Assembly (NCBI GenBank): GCA_021324775.1
Contig: JAJPIM010000001.1
Span: 53,353 to 117,352, forward strand
Source: Gemmatimonadota bacterium
GTDB lineage: Bacteria > Gemmatimonadota > Gemmatimonadetes > Gemmatimonadales > Gemmatimonadaceae
Direction: 5' to 3'
Length of the DNA stretch: 64,000 nt
Shown here piece after piece: positions 53,528 to 62,202 of this stretch. The position numbers and the translations under genes were made by a program. The notes under the pieces are model-generated. The model searched no databases, had not been told where the DNA came from, and saw nothing but the letters and a program-made list of their open reading frames with translations. Position 1 is the first letter of the stretch. Each line of letters opens with the position of its first letter.

Positions 53528-54807
53528 CCGACACCAAGGGCCCCGATGACGCCCGCGGCCGCCATCGGGTCGTCGTCACCGGCATTGGCGCCATCACGCC
53601 CCTCGGACTCACGGCCCCGGCGTTCTGGGAGGCCATGCTGGCCGGCAAGAGCGGCGCCGCCACGATCACCGGTTTCGACGCCTCGGCGTTCACGACGCAC
53701 TTCGCCTGCGAGATCAAAGGCTTCGACCCGCTGAATTTCATGGATCGCAAACAGGCGCAGCGCATCGACCGCTTCGCCCAGTTCGCGCTCGCCGCCGCCA
53801 CCGAAGCCCTGACCGACGCCGGGATCACCTCGGAGTCCATGTCCTCGCTCGCCCGGGAACGCGCCGGCGTGGTGTTCGGAAGCGGGATCGGCGGCCTCCA
53901 GACGTTCCAGGAGCAGACGCAAGCGTACCTGCGGGGCGGCCCCCGCCGGCTGTCGCCGTTCTTCATCCCGATGATGATTCCCGACATGGCGAGCGGCGTG
54001 ATCGCGATCCGCTACGGATTCCGCGGTCCGAACCACTGCGTCGTCAGCGCCTGCGCGACGGGCAATCACAACATCGGCGACGCGACGACGCTGATCCGCT
54101 ACGGCGATGCCGATCTCATGCTGTGCGGCGGCGCCGAAGCCGCGATCTGCGAGCTCGGTCTCGGCGGATTCGCGTCCATGCATGCCCTCTCCACCCGCAA
54201 TGATGATCCCGCCACCGCCTCGCGCCCGTTCGACAAGACGCGCGATGGCTTCGTGATGGGCGACGGCGCCGGCGCGCTGGTCCTCGAGTCACTCAGCCAC
54301 GCTCGCAATCGCGGCGCCCGCATCTACGCGGAAGTCGTCGGCGTCGGCGCGTCAGCCGACGCGCATCACGTCACCGCTCCGCACCCCGAAGGCCTCGGCG
54401 CCCGCCTCGCCATGGAGCGCGTGATGGCCGAAGGCGGTTTGACGGTCGATGACGTGGATGCGATCAACATGCACGCGACGGCGACTCCCCTCGGCGACGT
54501 CGCCGAAAGCCGCGCCGTGCAAACCGTGTTCGGCTCCCGGGCGCGCAGGATCACGTGCACATCCACGAAGAGCATGACAGGCCATATGCTGGGCGCCGCC
54601 GGCGCCGCCGAAGCCATCGCGTCCGTGCTCTCCATCGTCCATGGCGTCGTCCCGCCGACGATCAACGTCACCGAGCTCGATCCCGATTGCGATCTCTGCT
54701 ACGCCATCGGCAAACCCGTGACGCGCGAAGTCCGCGTCGCCCTCAGCAACGCATTCGGCTTCGGCGGCCACAACACGTCCGCCGCCTTCAAGGCCTACGA
54801 AGAGTAG
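53524..54807 (+). CDS. fabF: Beta-ketoacyl-ACP synthase II
   Basis: 427 aa. Condenses malonyl-ACP with acyl-ACP in fatty acid elongation in the cytoplasm. The thiolase-fold active site is complete: nucleophile Cys about 177 in VSACATGNHN, His in MHATATPLGD and the Lys/His of STKSMTGHMLGAAGAAE. The N-terminus (VVVTGIGAITPLGL) and C-terminal NAFGFGGHNTSA are standard. No acyl carrier gene lies beside it, so it is outside the usual fab cluster and may be an additional copy. Confidence 0.95.
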   Translation: MTDTKGPDDARGRHRVVVTGIGAITPLGLTAPAFWEAMLAGKSGAATITGFDASAFTTHFACEIKGFDPLNFMDRKQAQRIDRFAQFALAAATEALTDAGITSESMSSLARERAGVVFGSGIGGLQTFQEQTQAYLRGGPRRLSPFFIPMMIPDMASGVIAIRYGFRGPNHCVVSACATGNHNIGDATTLIRYGDADLMLCGGAEAAICELGLGGFASMHALSTRNDDPATASRPFDKTRDGFVMGDGAGALVLESLSHARNRGARIYAEVVGVGASADAHHVTAPHPEGLGARLAMERVMAEGGLTVDDVDAINMHATATPLGDVAESRAVQTVFGSRARRITCTSTKSMTGHMLGAAGAAEAIASVLSIVHGVVPPTINVTELDPDCDLCYAIGKPVTREVRVALSNAFGFGGHNTSAAFKAYEE

Positions 54808-54877
54808 GCACCAGGGAGTAGACGCCAGGCCCCGCGATAGCCTTCGGTAGTCCGGCCAGAACCGCCAATAACGCCAC

Positions 54878-54943
54878 TGGTAGAGTCCGGTCGCACCCGG
54901 CTTGGTTTTGCTTTTCTCCTTTCTCCTTTCTCCTCTCTCCCTG
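54878..54943. repeat. Degenerate type A palindrome plus polypyrimidine tract
   Basis: CTGGTAGAGTCCGGTCGCACCCGG is a decayed type A copy. From 54911 a TTTTCTCCTTTCTCC-type run follows. Here the tract does not abut a stop codon, unlike most others. Confidence 0.5.
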
Positions 54944-55030
54944 TTTCGCATCCCGTGTTGTCGGCGCGAATTTCGCTAGCATAACACTGTGCCGAGCCCC
55001 ATTTTGTGAGTGTTAGTAGCCGGAGGATGT

Positions 55031-56650
55031 GTGCTCCCGTCACACCATGCGGAGCCCCGCCACACCGCCGCTGGCACGCGGCGCTGGCTCACCGCACTCG
55101 TCGCCGTTTCGACCGCGCTCACGGCCGGACCCCGCCCGGCACCCGGGCAGGACGGACCCTCGCGAGTGTCATCCGGCCGCTCGACCGGCCTCGCGACGCT
55201 GGTCGGTACGGTCGATGATGGCCTGCGTGGCGGCCCTCTTGCCGGCGCGGTCATCCTCCTCGATGGCCAGTCCCGGCAGGCCGTAACGGACTCGATTGGC
55301 TGGTTCCGCCTCGATAGCGTTGCCGCTGGCCGCTACCGCGTCGGCATCTTCCATCCGGTCCTCGATTCCCTCGGCACCTCCCTCACCACCACGACCCCCG
55401 TCACGCTCGTCCCGGGACGGCCCGCCGTCGTCACGCTCGCGACTCCGTCCGGACGCACGATCCGCAAAGCCGTCTGCCCCGGTGTCGCATCCAATAGCTC
55501 GAGCAGTTCGAGTGCAGGCCCCGCCGACTCCGCCGTCGCGGTCCTCGTCGGACACGTCATCGAACCCGACACCGACCAGCCAGTTACCGGCGCCGATGTC
55601 ACGCTCACCTGGACCGACATCCGCATCGATCGGTCCGACATCACCAATACCGAGCGCCGCCGCGAAACGACATCGGACGCGCAAGGCGAGTTCCGATTCT
55701 GCGCCCTTCCGGCAGGACTCGTCGCCACGGTGCGCGCTAGACGCGCCGTCAGCGGCGACACCGGTGTCGTGGTCGAGCGCGAGGTCGATCTCGGCACGCG
55801 CATCATCACGATGACGACGCTCCACCTGCCAGTCCCCCCGGCCCTCGCTCAGCCCCAGACCGAACCGAGTGCGACCACCGCTGCGGGTTCGCCGGCTGCT
55901 CCCGCACCCGCGCCGCGCGCGACAGCCACACGCGCCGCAGTGCTCGAAGGCCAGGTGGAACGCCCCGACGGCGGCCCGCTCGGAGGCGCGCTCGTCGAGG
56001 TCGAAGGCACCGGCGATTCCTCCACCACCGGTGACGCCGGCTACTTCACGCTCCGCGGTCTGCCGAGCGGCACCCACATGCTCGTCGTCCGCTCCGTCGG
56101 GTTCGAGCCGGTATCGGTGGTCGTCGAGCTGACTCGCCGCACGACGCAACACGTCGTCGTCTCGATGATGAAGGCCGCGTATGTGCTCAGCCCCGTCATC
56201 GTGCAGGCGCAACAGCTCGCACGCGGCTACCAGAATGTCGGGTTCACGCAGCGCCGCCGGGTCGGGGTCGGCCAATTCATGACGCTCGACCAGATCGCCG
56301 CCCGCCACGCGGAACAGTTCACGGACCTGTTCACGAATTTCCACGGCATTAGACTCGCGTACGGCGGCCCCGCGGGGACCGATGTCGTCCCGTCGCGCGG
56401 AATCGACGGGTGCATCGTGTACGTGATCGACGGCATGGCCTACAACCAGGTCGTTCACGGTGAGCTCGACGCCCTGCTGCTGCCCGAATCGCTGGCCGGC
56501 ATCGAGGTCTACACGCCCCCCGAGGTACCCGAGGAGTTCAAGGTGCGCAGTCTCCCCGGCACCAACGCCTTCGGGGTTCCGATCCTCGGCCGCATCGACT
56601 GCACCACGATCGTGATCTGGAGCAAGAACCGCCTGGGCGTCAAGGACTAG
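55031..56650 (+). CDS. Exported protein with three carboxypeptidase-regulatory-like domains and a plug-like C-terminus
   Basis: 539 aa. Signal peptide (WLTALVAVSTALTAGPRPAPG). Three beta-sandwich units start with LVGTVDDGLRGGPLAGAVI, VLVGHVIEPDTDQPVTGADV and LEGQVERPDGGPLGGALVEV, the CarboxypepD_reg pattern. The last part (YVIDGMAYNQVVHGELDALL, ESLAGIEVYTPPEVPEEF) resembles the plug domain of TonB-dependent receptors without any barrel. Such barrel-less proteins are common in these bacteria; they may bind ligand or partner proteins at the cell surface. The GTG at 55031, close after GGAGG, was chosen; a GTG at 55010 adds seven residues. Confidence 0.78.
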   Translation: MLPSHHAEPRHTAAGTRRWLTALVAVSTALTAGPRPAPGQDGPSRVSSGRSTGLATLVGTVDDGLRGGPLAGAVILLDGQSRQAVTDSIGWFRLDSVAAGRYRVGIFHPVLDSLGTSLTTTTPVTLVPGRPAVVTLATPSGRTIRKAVCPGVASNSSSSSSAGPADSAVAVLVGHVIEPDTDQPVTGADVTLTWTDIRIDRSDITNTERRRETTSDAQGEFRFCALPAGLVATVRARRAVSGDTGVVVEREVDLGTRIITMTTLHLPVPPALAQPQTEPSATTAAGSPAAPAPAPRATATRAAVLEGQVERPDGGPLGGALVEVEGTGDSSTTGDAGYFTLRGLPSGTHMLVVRSVGFEPVSVVVELTRRTTQHVVVSMMKAAYVLSPVIVQAQQLARGYQNVGFTQRRRVGVGQFMTLDQIAARHAEQFTDLFTNFHGIRLAYGGPAGTDVVPSRGIDGCIVYVIDGMAYNQVVHGELDALLLPESLAGIEVYTPPEVPEEFKVRSLPGTNAFGVPILGRIDCTTIVIWSKNRLGVKD

Positions 56651-56744
56651 CCGCCGGCTATAGCCCGCAACAGCGCACGGGCACCCGCGCCAACTCCAGA
56701 AGGTCCGCGGCACTCCACGCGACCGTGCGCCATCGCGTGACGGC

Positions 56745-59111
56745 ATGTATCGTTTTGGCATGCATCCAATCCGATTCCCCGCCGCTCGGGCACTGCGGCG
56801 GGCAGTCTCGCTGTGCGCCATTGTCGCGGCACCAGCCGCCCTCTGCGTCACCCCCCTCGCTGCCCAGCGCGCGGGACCGGGCGGCCCGTCAGGCCAGGTC
56901 ACGCTCGATCGCCTTTTTACCACTCCCGATTTTCAGGAAGACTTCTTCGGACCCGCTCGATGGTTCCCGGGCGCCGGGCCAGCATCCTACACGACGCTCG
57001 AGCCGGCGGCCGGCGGGACCGAAGCGACGGACATCGTCCGCTACGATGCCGGAACCGGCGCGCGCACCGTCCTCGTCCCCGCCGCGAAGCTCGTCCCGCC
57101 CGGCGCCACGTCGCCGCTCGAGATCGAGAGCTACTCCTGGTCGCCCGACGGCAAACGGCTGCTCGTCTTCACGAACTCCCGCCAGGTCTGGCGGCAGCGC
57201 ACGCGCGGCGACTTCTGGATGCTCGACCTCGCGACCTGGAATCTCCGCAAGCTGGGCGGCCCCGATGCCCCGCCCTCGACTCTCATGTTCGCGAAGTTCT
57301 CCGCGGACGGCCGGCACGTGGCTTACGTGCGCGAGCATAACCTGTACGTCGAGGACGTCGCCACGCCGCACATCACCCAGCTCACGAGCGATGGATCCAC
57401 GACGCTCATCAACGGCACGTTCGACTGGGTCTACGAGGAGGAGCTCAATCTCCGTGATGGGTTTCGATGGAGCCCGGACGGCCAGCAGATCGCGTACTGG
57501 CAGCTCGACGCATCCGGGGTCCGCGACTACGACCTGATCGACGACACGGACTCGCTCTACTCGTTCATCAAACCGGTCCAGTACCCCAAGGCCGGCCAGA
57601 CGAATTCATCGGGCCGCGTCGGTGTGGTGAGCGCCAGCGGCGGCCCGACGCAATGGCTCGCCGTCCCCGGCGACCCGCGCAACAACTACATCGCCCGGAT
57701 GGACTGGGCCGCGAACTCCAGCGAGATCGTTCTCCAGCATCTCAATCGCCGCCAGGACACGCTCGATGTGATGCTCGCGAGCGCGCACACCGGCGCGGTC
57801 CACACGATCCTCACGGAACACGACAGCGCGTGGGTGGACGTCGATGATGAGGTGCACTGGCTGCACGGCGGCAAGGATTTCATCTGGATCAGCGAGCGCG
57901 ATGGCTGGCGCCACGCCTATCTCGTCTCCCGCGACGGATCCAGCACGCGGCTCCTGACGCCAGGCAGTTTCGATCTCACGGAGCCGGATAGCCCCTTCGG
58001 TGCGGAATTCATCCAGGCTATCGACACCACGCGCGGGTTGATCTACTACCTGGCCTCCCCGGACAACGCGACGCAGGTGTTTCTCTACCGCTCTCGCCTC
58101 GATGGCACCGGCCGCCCCGAACGCGTCACACCGGCTGGCGAGCCCGGCTCGCACCACTACGAGATCTCACCCGACCACCGCTGGGCGTTCCATACGCACT
58201 CCACGCTCGATACGCCGCCCACGACGGAACTCATCCGGCTGCCTGAGCATACGGTCGCGCGGACGCTCATGGACAATGCCCGGCTCAAAGCCACGATGGC
58301 CGGTGTCCCGAACCACCGCGCGGAATTCACCCGGCTCGACGGCGCCGCGGGCGGCGTCCCCGGCATCCAGTACGATGCGTGGATCATCAAGCCGCCGGCG
58401 TTCGACTCGACGAAGAAATACCCCGTGCTGTTCTTCGTGTACGGCGGACCCGCGCAAGCAACGGTCCTCGATCAGTGGGATGGCTTCAACTATCCCCTGC
58501 ACCTCCTGCTCGCACAGAAGGGCTACCTGGTCGTCAGTGTCGACAACAGAGGCACCCCCGCACCACGCGGCCGCGCCTGGCGCAAAGCCATCTACCAGCA
58601 GATCGGCGTTGTCGACACGAAGGATCAAACCGCCGCCGCCAAGGCGTTCGTGCAGCGCCCGTACGCCGACGCCACTCGCGTCGCGGTGTGGGGCTGGAGC
58701 AACGGCGGCACGATGACGCTCGATCTGCTCTTCCACTCGCCGAGCGTGTACCAGGTCGGGATGGCGGTCGCTCCGGTCAGCGACCAGCGCTTCTACGACA
58801 CGATCTACAGTGAACGCTACATGGGCCTCCCTCAGGACAACCCCGGTGCGTACCGCCTCGCCTCACCCGTGACGTTCGCCGACAGCCTCCGCGGCAAACT
58901 GCTCATCGTACACGGATCGGGCGATGACAATGTGCATTTCCAGAACTCGGAGACGGTGATCAACGCCCTCGTGGCGGCGGACAAGCAGTTCACGATGATG
59001 GATTACCCGAACCGCACGCACTGCATCTGCGAAGGCCAAGGCACCACCCGGCACCTCTTCGGTCTCCTGACACGCTACTTGACCGACAACCTCCCCGCCG
59101 GCAGCCGTTGA
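56745..59111 (+). CDS. S9-family peptidase, dipeptidyl-peptidase IV type, secreted
   Basis: 788 aa. Signal peptide (LCAIVAAPAALCVTPLAAQ) then the beta-propeller (DPPIV_N) and a C-terminal alpha/beta hydrolase domain. Catalytic triad: Ser 652 in GWSNGG, Asp near 727-728 in GSGDDNVHF, His 759 in NRTHCICEG. The double-Glu motif that holds the substrate N-terminus is present in DWVYEEELNLRDGF, which supports X-Pro dipeptide release. The ATG at 56760 is an alternative start. Its last codons and stop lie in a 58-base sequence that is duplicated directly downstream. Confidence 0.93.
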   Translation: MYRFGMHPIRFPAARALRRAVSLCAIVAAPAALCVTPLAAQRAGPGGPSGQVTLDRLFTTPDFQEDFFGPARWFPGAGPASYTTLEPAAGGTEATDIVRYDAGTGARTVLVPAAKLVPPGATSPLEIESYSWSPDGKRLLVFTNSRQVWRQRTRGDFWMLDLATWNLRKLGGPDAPPSTLMFAKFSADGRHVAYVREHNLYVEDVATPHITQLTSDGSTTLINGTFDWVYEEELNLRDGFRWSPDGQQIAYWQLDASGVRDYDLIDDTDSLYSFIKPVQYPKAGQTNSSGRVGVVSASGGPTQWLAVPGDPRNNYIARMDWAANSSEIVLQHLNRRQDTLDVMLASAHTGAVHTILTEHDSAWVDVDDEVHWLHGGKDFIWISERDGWRHAYLVSRDGSSTRLLTPGSFDLTEPDSPFGAEFIQAIDTTRGLIYYLASPDNATQVFLYRSRLDGTGRPERVTPAGEPGSHHYEISPDHRWAFHTHSTLDTPPTTELIRLPEHTVARTLMDNARLKATMAGVPNHRAEFTRLDGAAGGVPGIQYDAWIIKPPAFDSTKKYPVLFFVYGGPAQATVLDQWDGFNYPLHLLLAQKGYLVVSVDNRGTPAPRGRAWRKAIYQQIGVVDTKDQTAAAKAFVQRPYADATRVAVWGWSNGGTMTLDLLFHSPSVYQVGMAVAPVSDQRFYDTIYSERYMGLPQDNPGAYRLASPVTFADSLRGKLLIVHGSGDDNVHFQNSETVINALVAADKQFTMMDYPNRTHCICEGQGTTRHLFGLLTRYLTDNLPAGSR

Positions 59112-59215
59112 GGCTTTTTCTACTTTCTACTTTCTGTAGGTCTACTTTCTGTAGTTTGGCAGCCGCTGAGGCTTTTTTCTACTTTCTCCTCTCTGTTGGT
59201 CTACTTTCTGTTTTT
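59100..59215. repeat. 58-base direct duplication at the end of the DPP-IV gene
   Basis: Units at 59100 and 59158 both start GGCAGCCG(T/C)TGAGGC and continue TTTTTCTACTTTCT, then GGTCTACTTTCTGT. The first unit includes the last codons and the TGA stop of the peptidase gene. Confidence 0.8.
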
Positions 59216-59237
59216 TCTCCTTTCTCCTCTCTCCTCT
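59170..59237 (-). repeat. Post-stop purine tract after the AI-2E-family gene
   Basis: The minus strand starts AGAGGAGAGAGGAGAAAGGA directly after the TAG stop and continues GAAAAAACAGAAAGTAG. It merges with the duplicated segment on its left. Confidence 0.7.
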
Positions 59238-60506
59238 CTACTCTCCCGCCCCTTCGGGCGTCACTTGATCGCCCACGACGTCCTCGACGTAGAGCAGCTT
59301 CACCGGCACCATCGCCGCCGCCAGCAGTGGCACGGCGACCATGAGGCCGAGAAACCCGAACGCGAGTGTCATCATCGCCTGGGCGACGATCGTGAGCGCG
59401 GGCGCTAGCTGGATCCTGCCTTTCATGAGCAGCGGGATCAGTACGTTGGCCTCAAGGCCCTGGATCACGAGATAGACGATCAGCACCGAGAGCGCTTTGG
59501 CGGGCGAGTCGAGCAGCGCCATCGCGAGCGCCGGAACGACTGCCATTGTCGGTCCGATCGTCGGCACGAACTCGAGAAGCCCCGCGATTACCGCGAGCGC
59601 CAGCGCGGCTTTTACTTGCAGGATCGACAGCGCGATGGCCCACACGACGGCCAGTGTCACCATCGCGATCAGTTGCGTGACGAGCCACTTGCGCAGAACC
59701 GACGCGATCTGGCTGAGGACATCCCCGGCGCGCGCTCGTGCGCGGTGCGGGAAGAGATGCATCAGCCCGCGGTGGTACAGGTCAGGGTCGCTGCCAATGT
59801 AGATCGCGATGAAGAGCGCGAGCAGCACGTACACCACGATCTCGACGGTCGAGCCCACGAAGCCGAACAGATATCCTGCGATCCCCGCGAGGCCCGTCTG
59901 GCCTGACCCACCGGGAGTTGCCGGCGCGGCGGCTGGCTGCGGCGGCTGGGCCGCGTGTGCGCTATCGCCGTGATGCGGCGCGGTGCTGTCCGGCGCCGGC
60001 GGCGCCGAAAACCGCCCGGTGAACGACCGGAGTGCGACCCCCTCTCGGCCCGCCCACGACTGCAACTCGTGCATCGCCTCCGGGAGACGCGAGCGGATCT
60101 CGCGCCCCTGCTCGCTGAGCACGGGCGCCATGAGGGCGCCGAGCAGCGCGAGTGCTCCCGCCGCCGCGAGCACGACGATCAGCGCACCGAGGCCACGCGG
60201 GATCCGGAGACGCGCGAGTTGATCGACGCCCGACGAGATCGCGAGGCCGAACAGGATGCCCAGGAAGACCGTGAACAGAACGCTGCTGGACTCCCACACG
60301 CCGACCGCAACCGCCAGCACCCCGATACCGAGTGCCGCCGCCCGGATGATGTCGCGCGAGCGCCATCCGGAAGATTGCGGCGGCTCTGGTGCGCGCCGCT
60401 CATGCCGCTCCGCTTTCTCGTGGCTCGCCTTGTCGTGGCTCGCCTTGTCGTGGCTCGCGGCCTTCGATCGGCCTGGATCGGCGCGATCGCCGGGATGGTC
60501 CGTCAT
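59238..60506 (-). CDS. AI-2E family permease (TqsA/PerM type)
   Basis: 422 aa, about seven helices. The family contains autoinducer-2 exporters, sodium/proton antiporters and uncharacterised permeases. Typical regions: VLFTVFLGILFGLAISSGVDQL, IEIVVYVLLALFIAIYIGSD-like helix, ALAVIAGLLEFVPTIGPTMAV with the conserved Pro-Thr-Ile-Gly-Pro, and QGLEANVLIPLLMKGRIQLA. The N-terminus has a tandem S-H-D-K-A repeat (ASHDKASHDKASHEKAE), and a Pro/Ala/His linker interrupts the middle (APPAPDSTAPHHGDSAHAAQ). These two low-complexity parts are unusual for the family. Confidence 0.88.
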   Translation of the reverse strand: MTDHPGDRADPGRSKAASHDKASHDKASHEKAERHERRAPEPPQSSGWRSRDIIRAAALGIGVLAVAVGVWESSSVLFTVFLGILFGLAISSGVDQLARLRIPRGLGALIVVLAAAGALALLGALMAPVLSEQGREIRSRLPEAMHELQSWAGREGVALRSFTGRFSAPPAPDSTAPHHGDSAHAAQPPQPAAAPATPGGSGQTGLAGIAGYLFGFVGSTVEIVVYVLLALFIAIYIGSDPDLYHRGLMHLFPHRARARAGDVLSQIASVLRKWLVTQLIAMVTLAVVWAIALSILQVKAALALAVIAGLLEFVPTIGPTMAVVPALAMALLDSPAKALSVLIVYLVIQGLEANVLIPLLMKGRIQLAPALTIVAQAMMTLAFGFLGLMVAVPLLAAAMVPVKLLYVEDVVGDQVTPEGAGE

Positions 60507-60720
60507 GGCGCCTGCCGGTGTGGGGATGGCACGTCAGCGACTCCTCGCGAGTTGCTTTGGAGATCGCTCGTGAGGAGCCCGTATGCAAGGACGAGACCGG
60601 CCCCGCCCGTCCGTGTGTGCCACGGATCCTTACTGCTGCGTGCCCCGGGGCAAGGCCCGGAACGGCCACGAACATGAGCACGATCAGAACGAGACGCGCT
60701 CGCCCGATCGTCGGCGTGGT

Positions 60721-61023
60721 CTATTTCGGTAGCTTGGCGCCCAGCACGTCCACCTGCTCGATCACGGGAGACGTCGCGAGGAGATTCGGGGCCTGGGTCA
60801 TGAGGGCTTTGGCGATCGGCCCCTTGAGATGAAGCTGACGTCCGCCTTCATCCTGAAATGCATCGAATATGGCAAACGTGGTTGGTCCCAGGCGCAGCGC
60901 GAACCACAGCGGGGTCGTCGCCTCCTGGTTGGCGAGTTGCAGCCCTTGCATGAGGAACGCGGCGACTTCGTTTTCTTTTCCGGGCTTCGCCTCGAGACGG
61001 ACAAATAAGCCGAGCGTCAGCAT
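60721..61023 (-). CDS. Antibiotic biosynthesis monooxygenase (ABM) domain protein
   Basis: 100 aa. Dimeric alpha/beta barrel of the ABM family (cofactor-free oxygenases or sensors). Blocks: VRLEAKPGKENEVAAFL, TPLWFALRLGPTTFAIFDAF, FQDEGGRQLHLKGPIAKAL. Members act on quinones or simply bind reactive compounds. An operator-like box at 61084-61111, shared with the GlxA-like regulator gene, lies upstream, so the regulator probably controls this gene. Confidence 0.85.
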   Translation of the reverse strand: MLTLGLFVRLEAKPGKENEVAAFLMQGLQLANQEATTPLWFALRLGPTTFAIFDAFQDEGGRQLHLKGPIAKALMTQAPNLLATSPVIEQVDVLGAKLPK

Positions 61024-61083
61024 CGCAGATCTCCGTTGAATTGAGGGTGGTCTCCTGACTTTAGGCTGCGATGCTCGTTTGGT

Positions 61084-61111
61084 CTATAGGCAAGAACGCC
61101 AAGTTTAGTAT
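61084..61111. promoter_or_regulatory. Putative operator, site 1 (upstream of the ABM gene)
   Basis: 28 bases with core GGCAAGAACGCCAA. The reverse complement matches 26 of 28 bases of the site at 62161-62188. The core is itself an imperfect inverted repeat (GGC-AAGAAC-GCC). Confidence 0.6.
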
Positions 61112-61190
61112 CTAAATTGCCATGTACCTTCATCCGCGGTGACGTGCCGGCGCCCCATCGCTGCGCTCGCCCCGGCGCTGGCCAGCGGCG

Positions 61191-62150
61191 TCAGGGAGTT
61201 CGCCTGATCTCTTTGACTCCGAGATTGAGCTGGCGCCGCAGCAGCGCGCGGAGTGTCGCGCCGTCGGTATATCCCACCCGCGCGGCAACGTCCTCGACGC
61301 TCGCATTGCTGGTCTTCAGCAGATGCACCGCACGTTCCACGCGCAAGCTCTGGAAGTACGACAGCGGCGATCTCCCGAGTACGCTCTCCATGCGGCGCGC
61401 GAGCGTTCGCTTGCTGGCCCCCACGGTCTTGGCCGCGTCGTCGAGTGAAAACCCACGCGCCAGCCGCGCCCGCGCCCAACTCTCGAAGCGTTGCACGATA
61501 GGGTCGGAGTGCACCAGATGATCCGTCAGCGCATACGCGGACTGCGCCGTCCGGGAATCAACAATGAGATATTTCGCGGTGAGCTGCGCGAGCTGCGGGC
61601 TCACTGTTCGCACCAGCCACAGCGCGAGATCCATGTGGCTGAGCGCCGCTCCGGCAGTCACGCAGCGGCCGGACTTGACGATCATGTGCGATTCGTCCAA
61701 CAACACGCTGGGGTATCGCCGGCGAAAGAGCGGCGCAAGCCACCACGTGGTGGTCGCATGCTGCCGGTCGAGCAAGCCCGACTCGGCCATCACGAAGGTG
61801 CCGACGCACGCCGCGGTCATCGTGGCGCCGCGCCTGGCCCACTCGCGGAGCACCGTCGCGGCATCCCGTACGTCCGGCCGGGCCAACGCGGCCTCCAGCG
61901 GGCCGGGCATCTTGAACCCGATGGCGGGGACCACGACGCAATCAGGCACCCGCGTGCCAATAGCATCCACCGGAACGGTGAGGCCTTGCGCCGTCCGGAC
62001 CGCCCGTCGCACTCCGACGATCCGGACTGCAAAGCGCGGCACCGCGAGCTCGGCCATCTCAATCAGCTCGTTGGCCGTCTGAAAGGCGTCGAGGACCGCG
62101 GACAGGCCAAGGTCAAACACACCGTCGAGAGCAAGGACATCCACGCGCAT
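61191..62150 (-). CDS. GlxA-like AraC-family regulator (DJ-1/PfpI plus AraC HTH)
   Basis: 319 aa. The N-terminal 180 residues form a DJ-1/PfpI-like domain (DVLALDGVFDLGLSAVLDAF, CVGTFVMAESGLLD with the Cys at the nucleophile elbow). The C-terminal 110 residues contain two AraC helix-turn-helix units (DDAAKTVGASKRTLARRMESV, EDVAARVGYTDGATLRALLRR). It probably senses a small molecule and regulates the ABM gene and itself through the paired 28-base boxes. The ATG at 62150 is preferred because the earlier Met codons run through the site 2 box. Proteins with this layout often act as activators. Confidence 0.9.
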   Translation of the reverse strand: MRVDVLALDGVFDLGLSAVLDAFQTANELIEMAELAVPRFAVRIVGVRRAVRTAQGLTVPVDAIGTRVPDCVVVPAIGFKMPGPLEAALARPDVRDAATVLREWARRGATMTAACVGTFVMAESGLLDRQHATTTWWLAPLFRRRYPSVLLDESHMIVKSGRCVTAGAALSHMDLALWLVRTVSPQLAQLTAKYLIVDSRTAQSAYALTDHLVHSDPIVQRFESWARARLARGFSLDDAAKTVGASKRTLARRMESVLGRSPLSYFQSLRVERAVHLLKTSNASVEDVAARVGYTDGATLRALLRRQLNLGVKEIRRTP

Positions 62151-62160
62151 GGCACGTATA

Positions 62161-62188
62161 ATACTAAAATTGGCGTTCTTGCCCATAG
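62161..62188. promoter_or_regulatory. Putative operator, site 2 (upstream of the GlxA-like gene)
   Basis: Core TTGGCGTTCTTGCC, inverted with respect to site 1 and 26/28 identical. It is 10 bases before the regulator ATG and would cover its promoter, as in autoregulation. Confidence 0.6.
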
Positions 62189-62202
62189 GGCACACCCACG
62201 CA

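Noticed and set aside
55169..56923. 584-codon minus-strand frame opposite the CarboxypepD-regulatory protein
   Set aside because: Arg/Asp/Gly-rich shadow typical of high-GC genes. The plus strand has a signal peptide, three recognisable domains and a ribosome site.
61084..62188. Insertion sequence with terminal inverted repeats
   Set aside because: The only gene between the inverted boxes is a DJ-1/AraC regulator, there is no transposase, and no target duplication is seen outside the boxes. An operator pair fits better.
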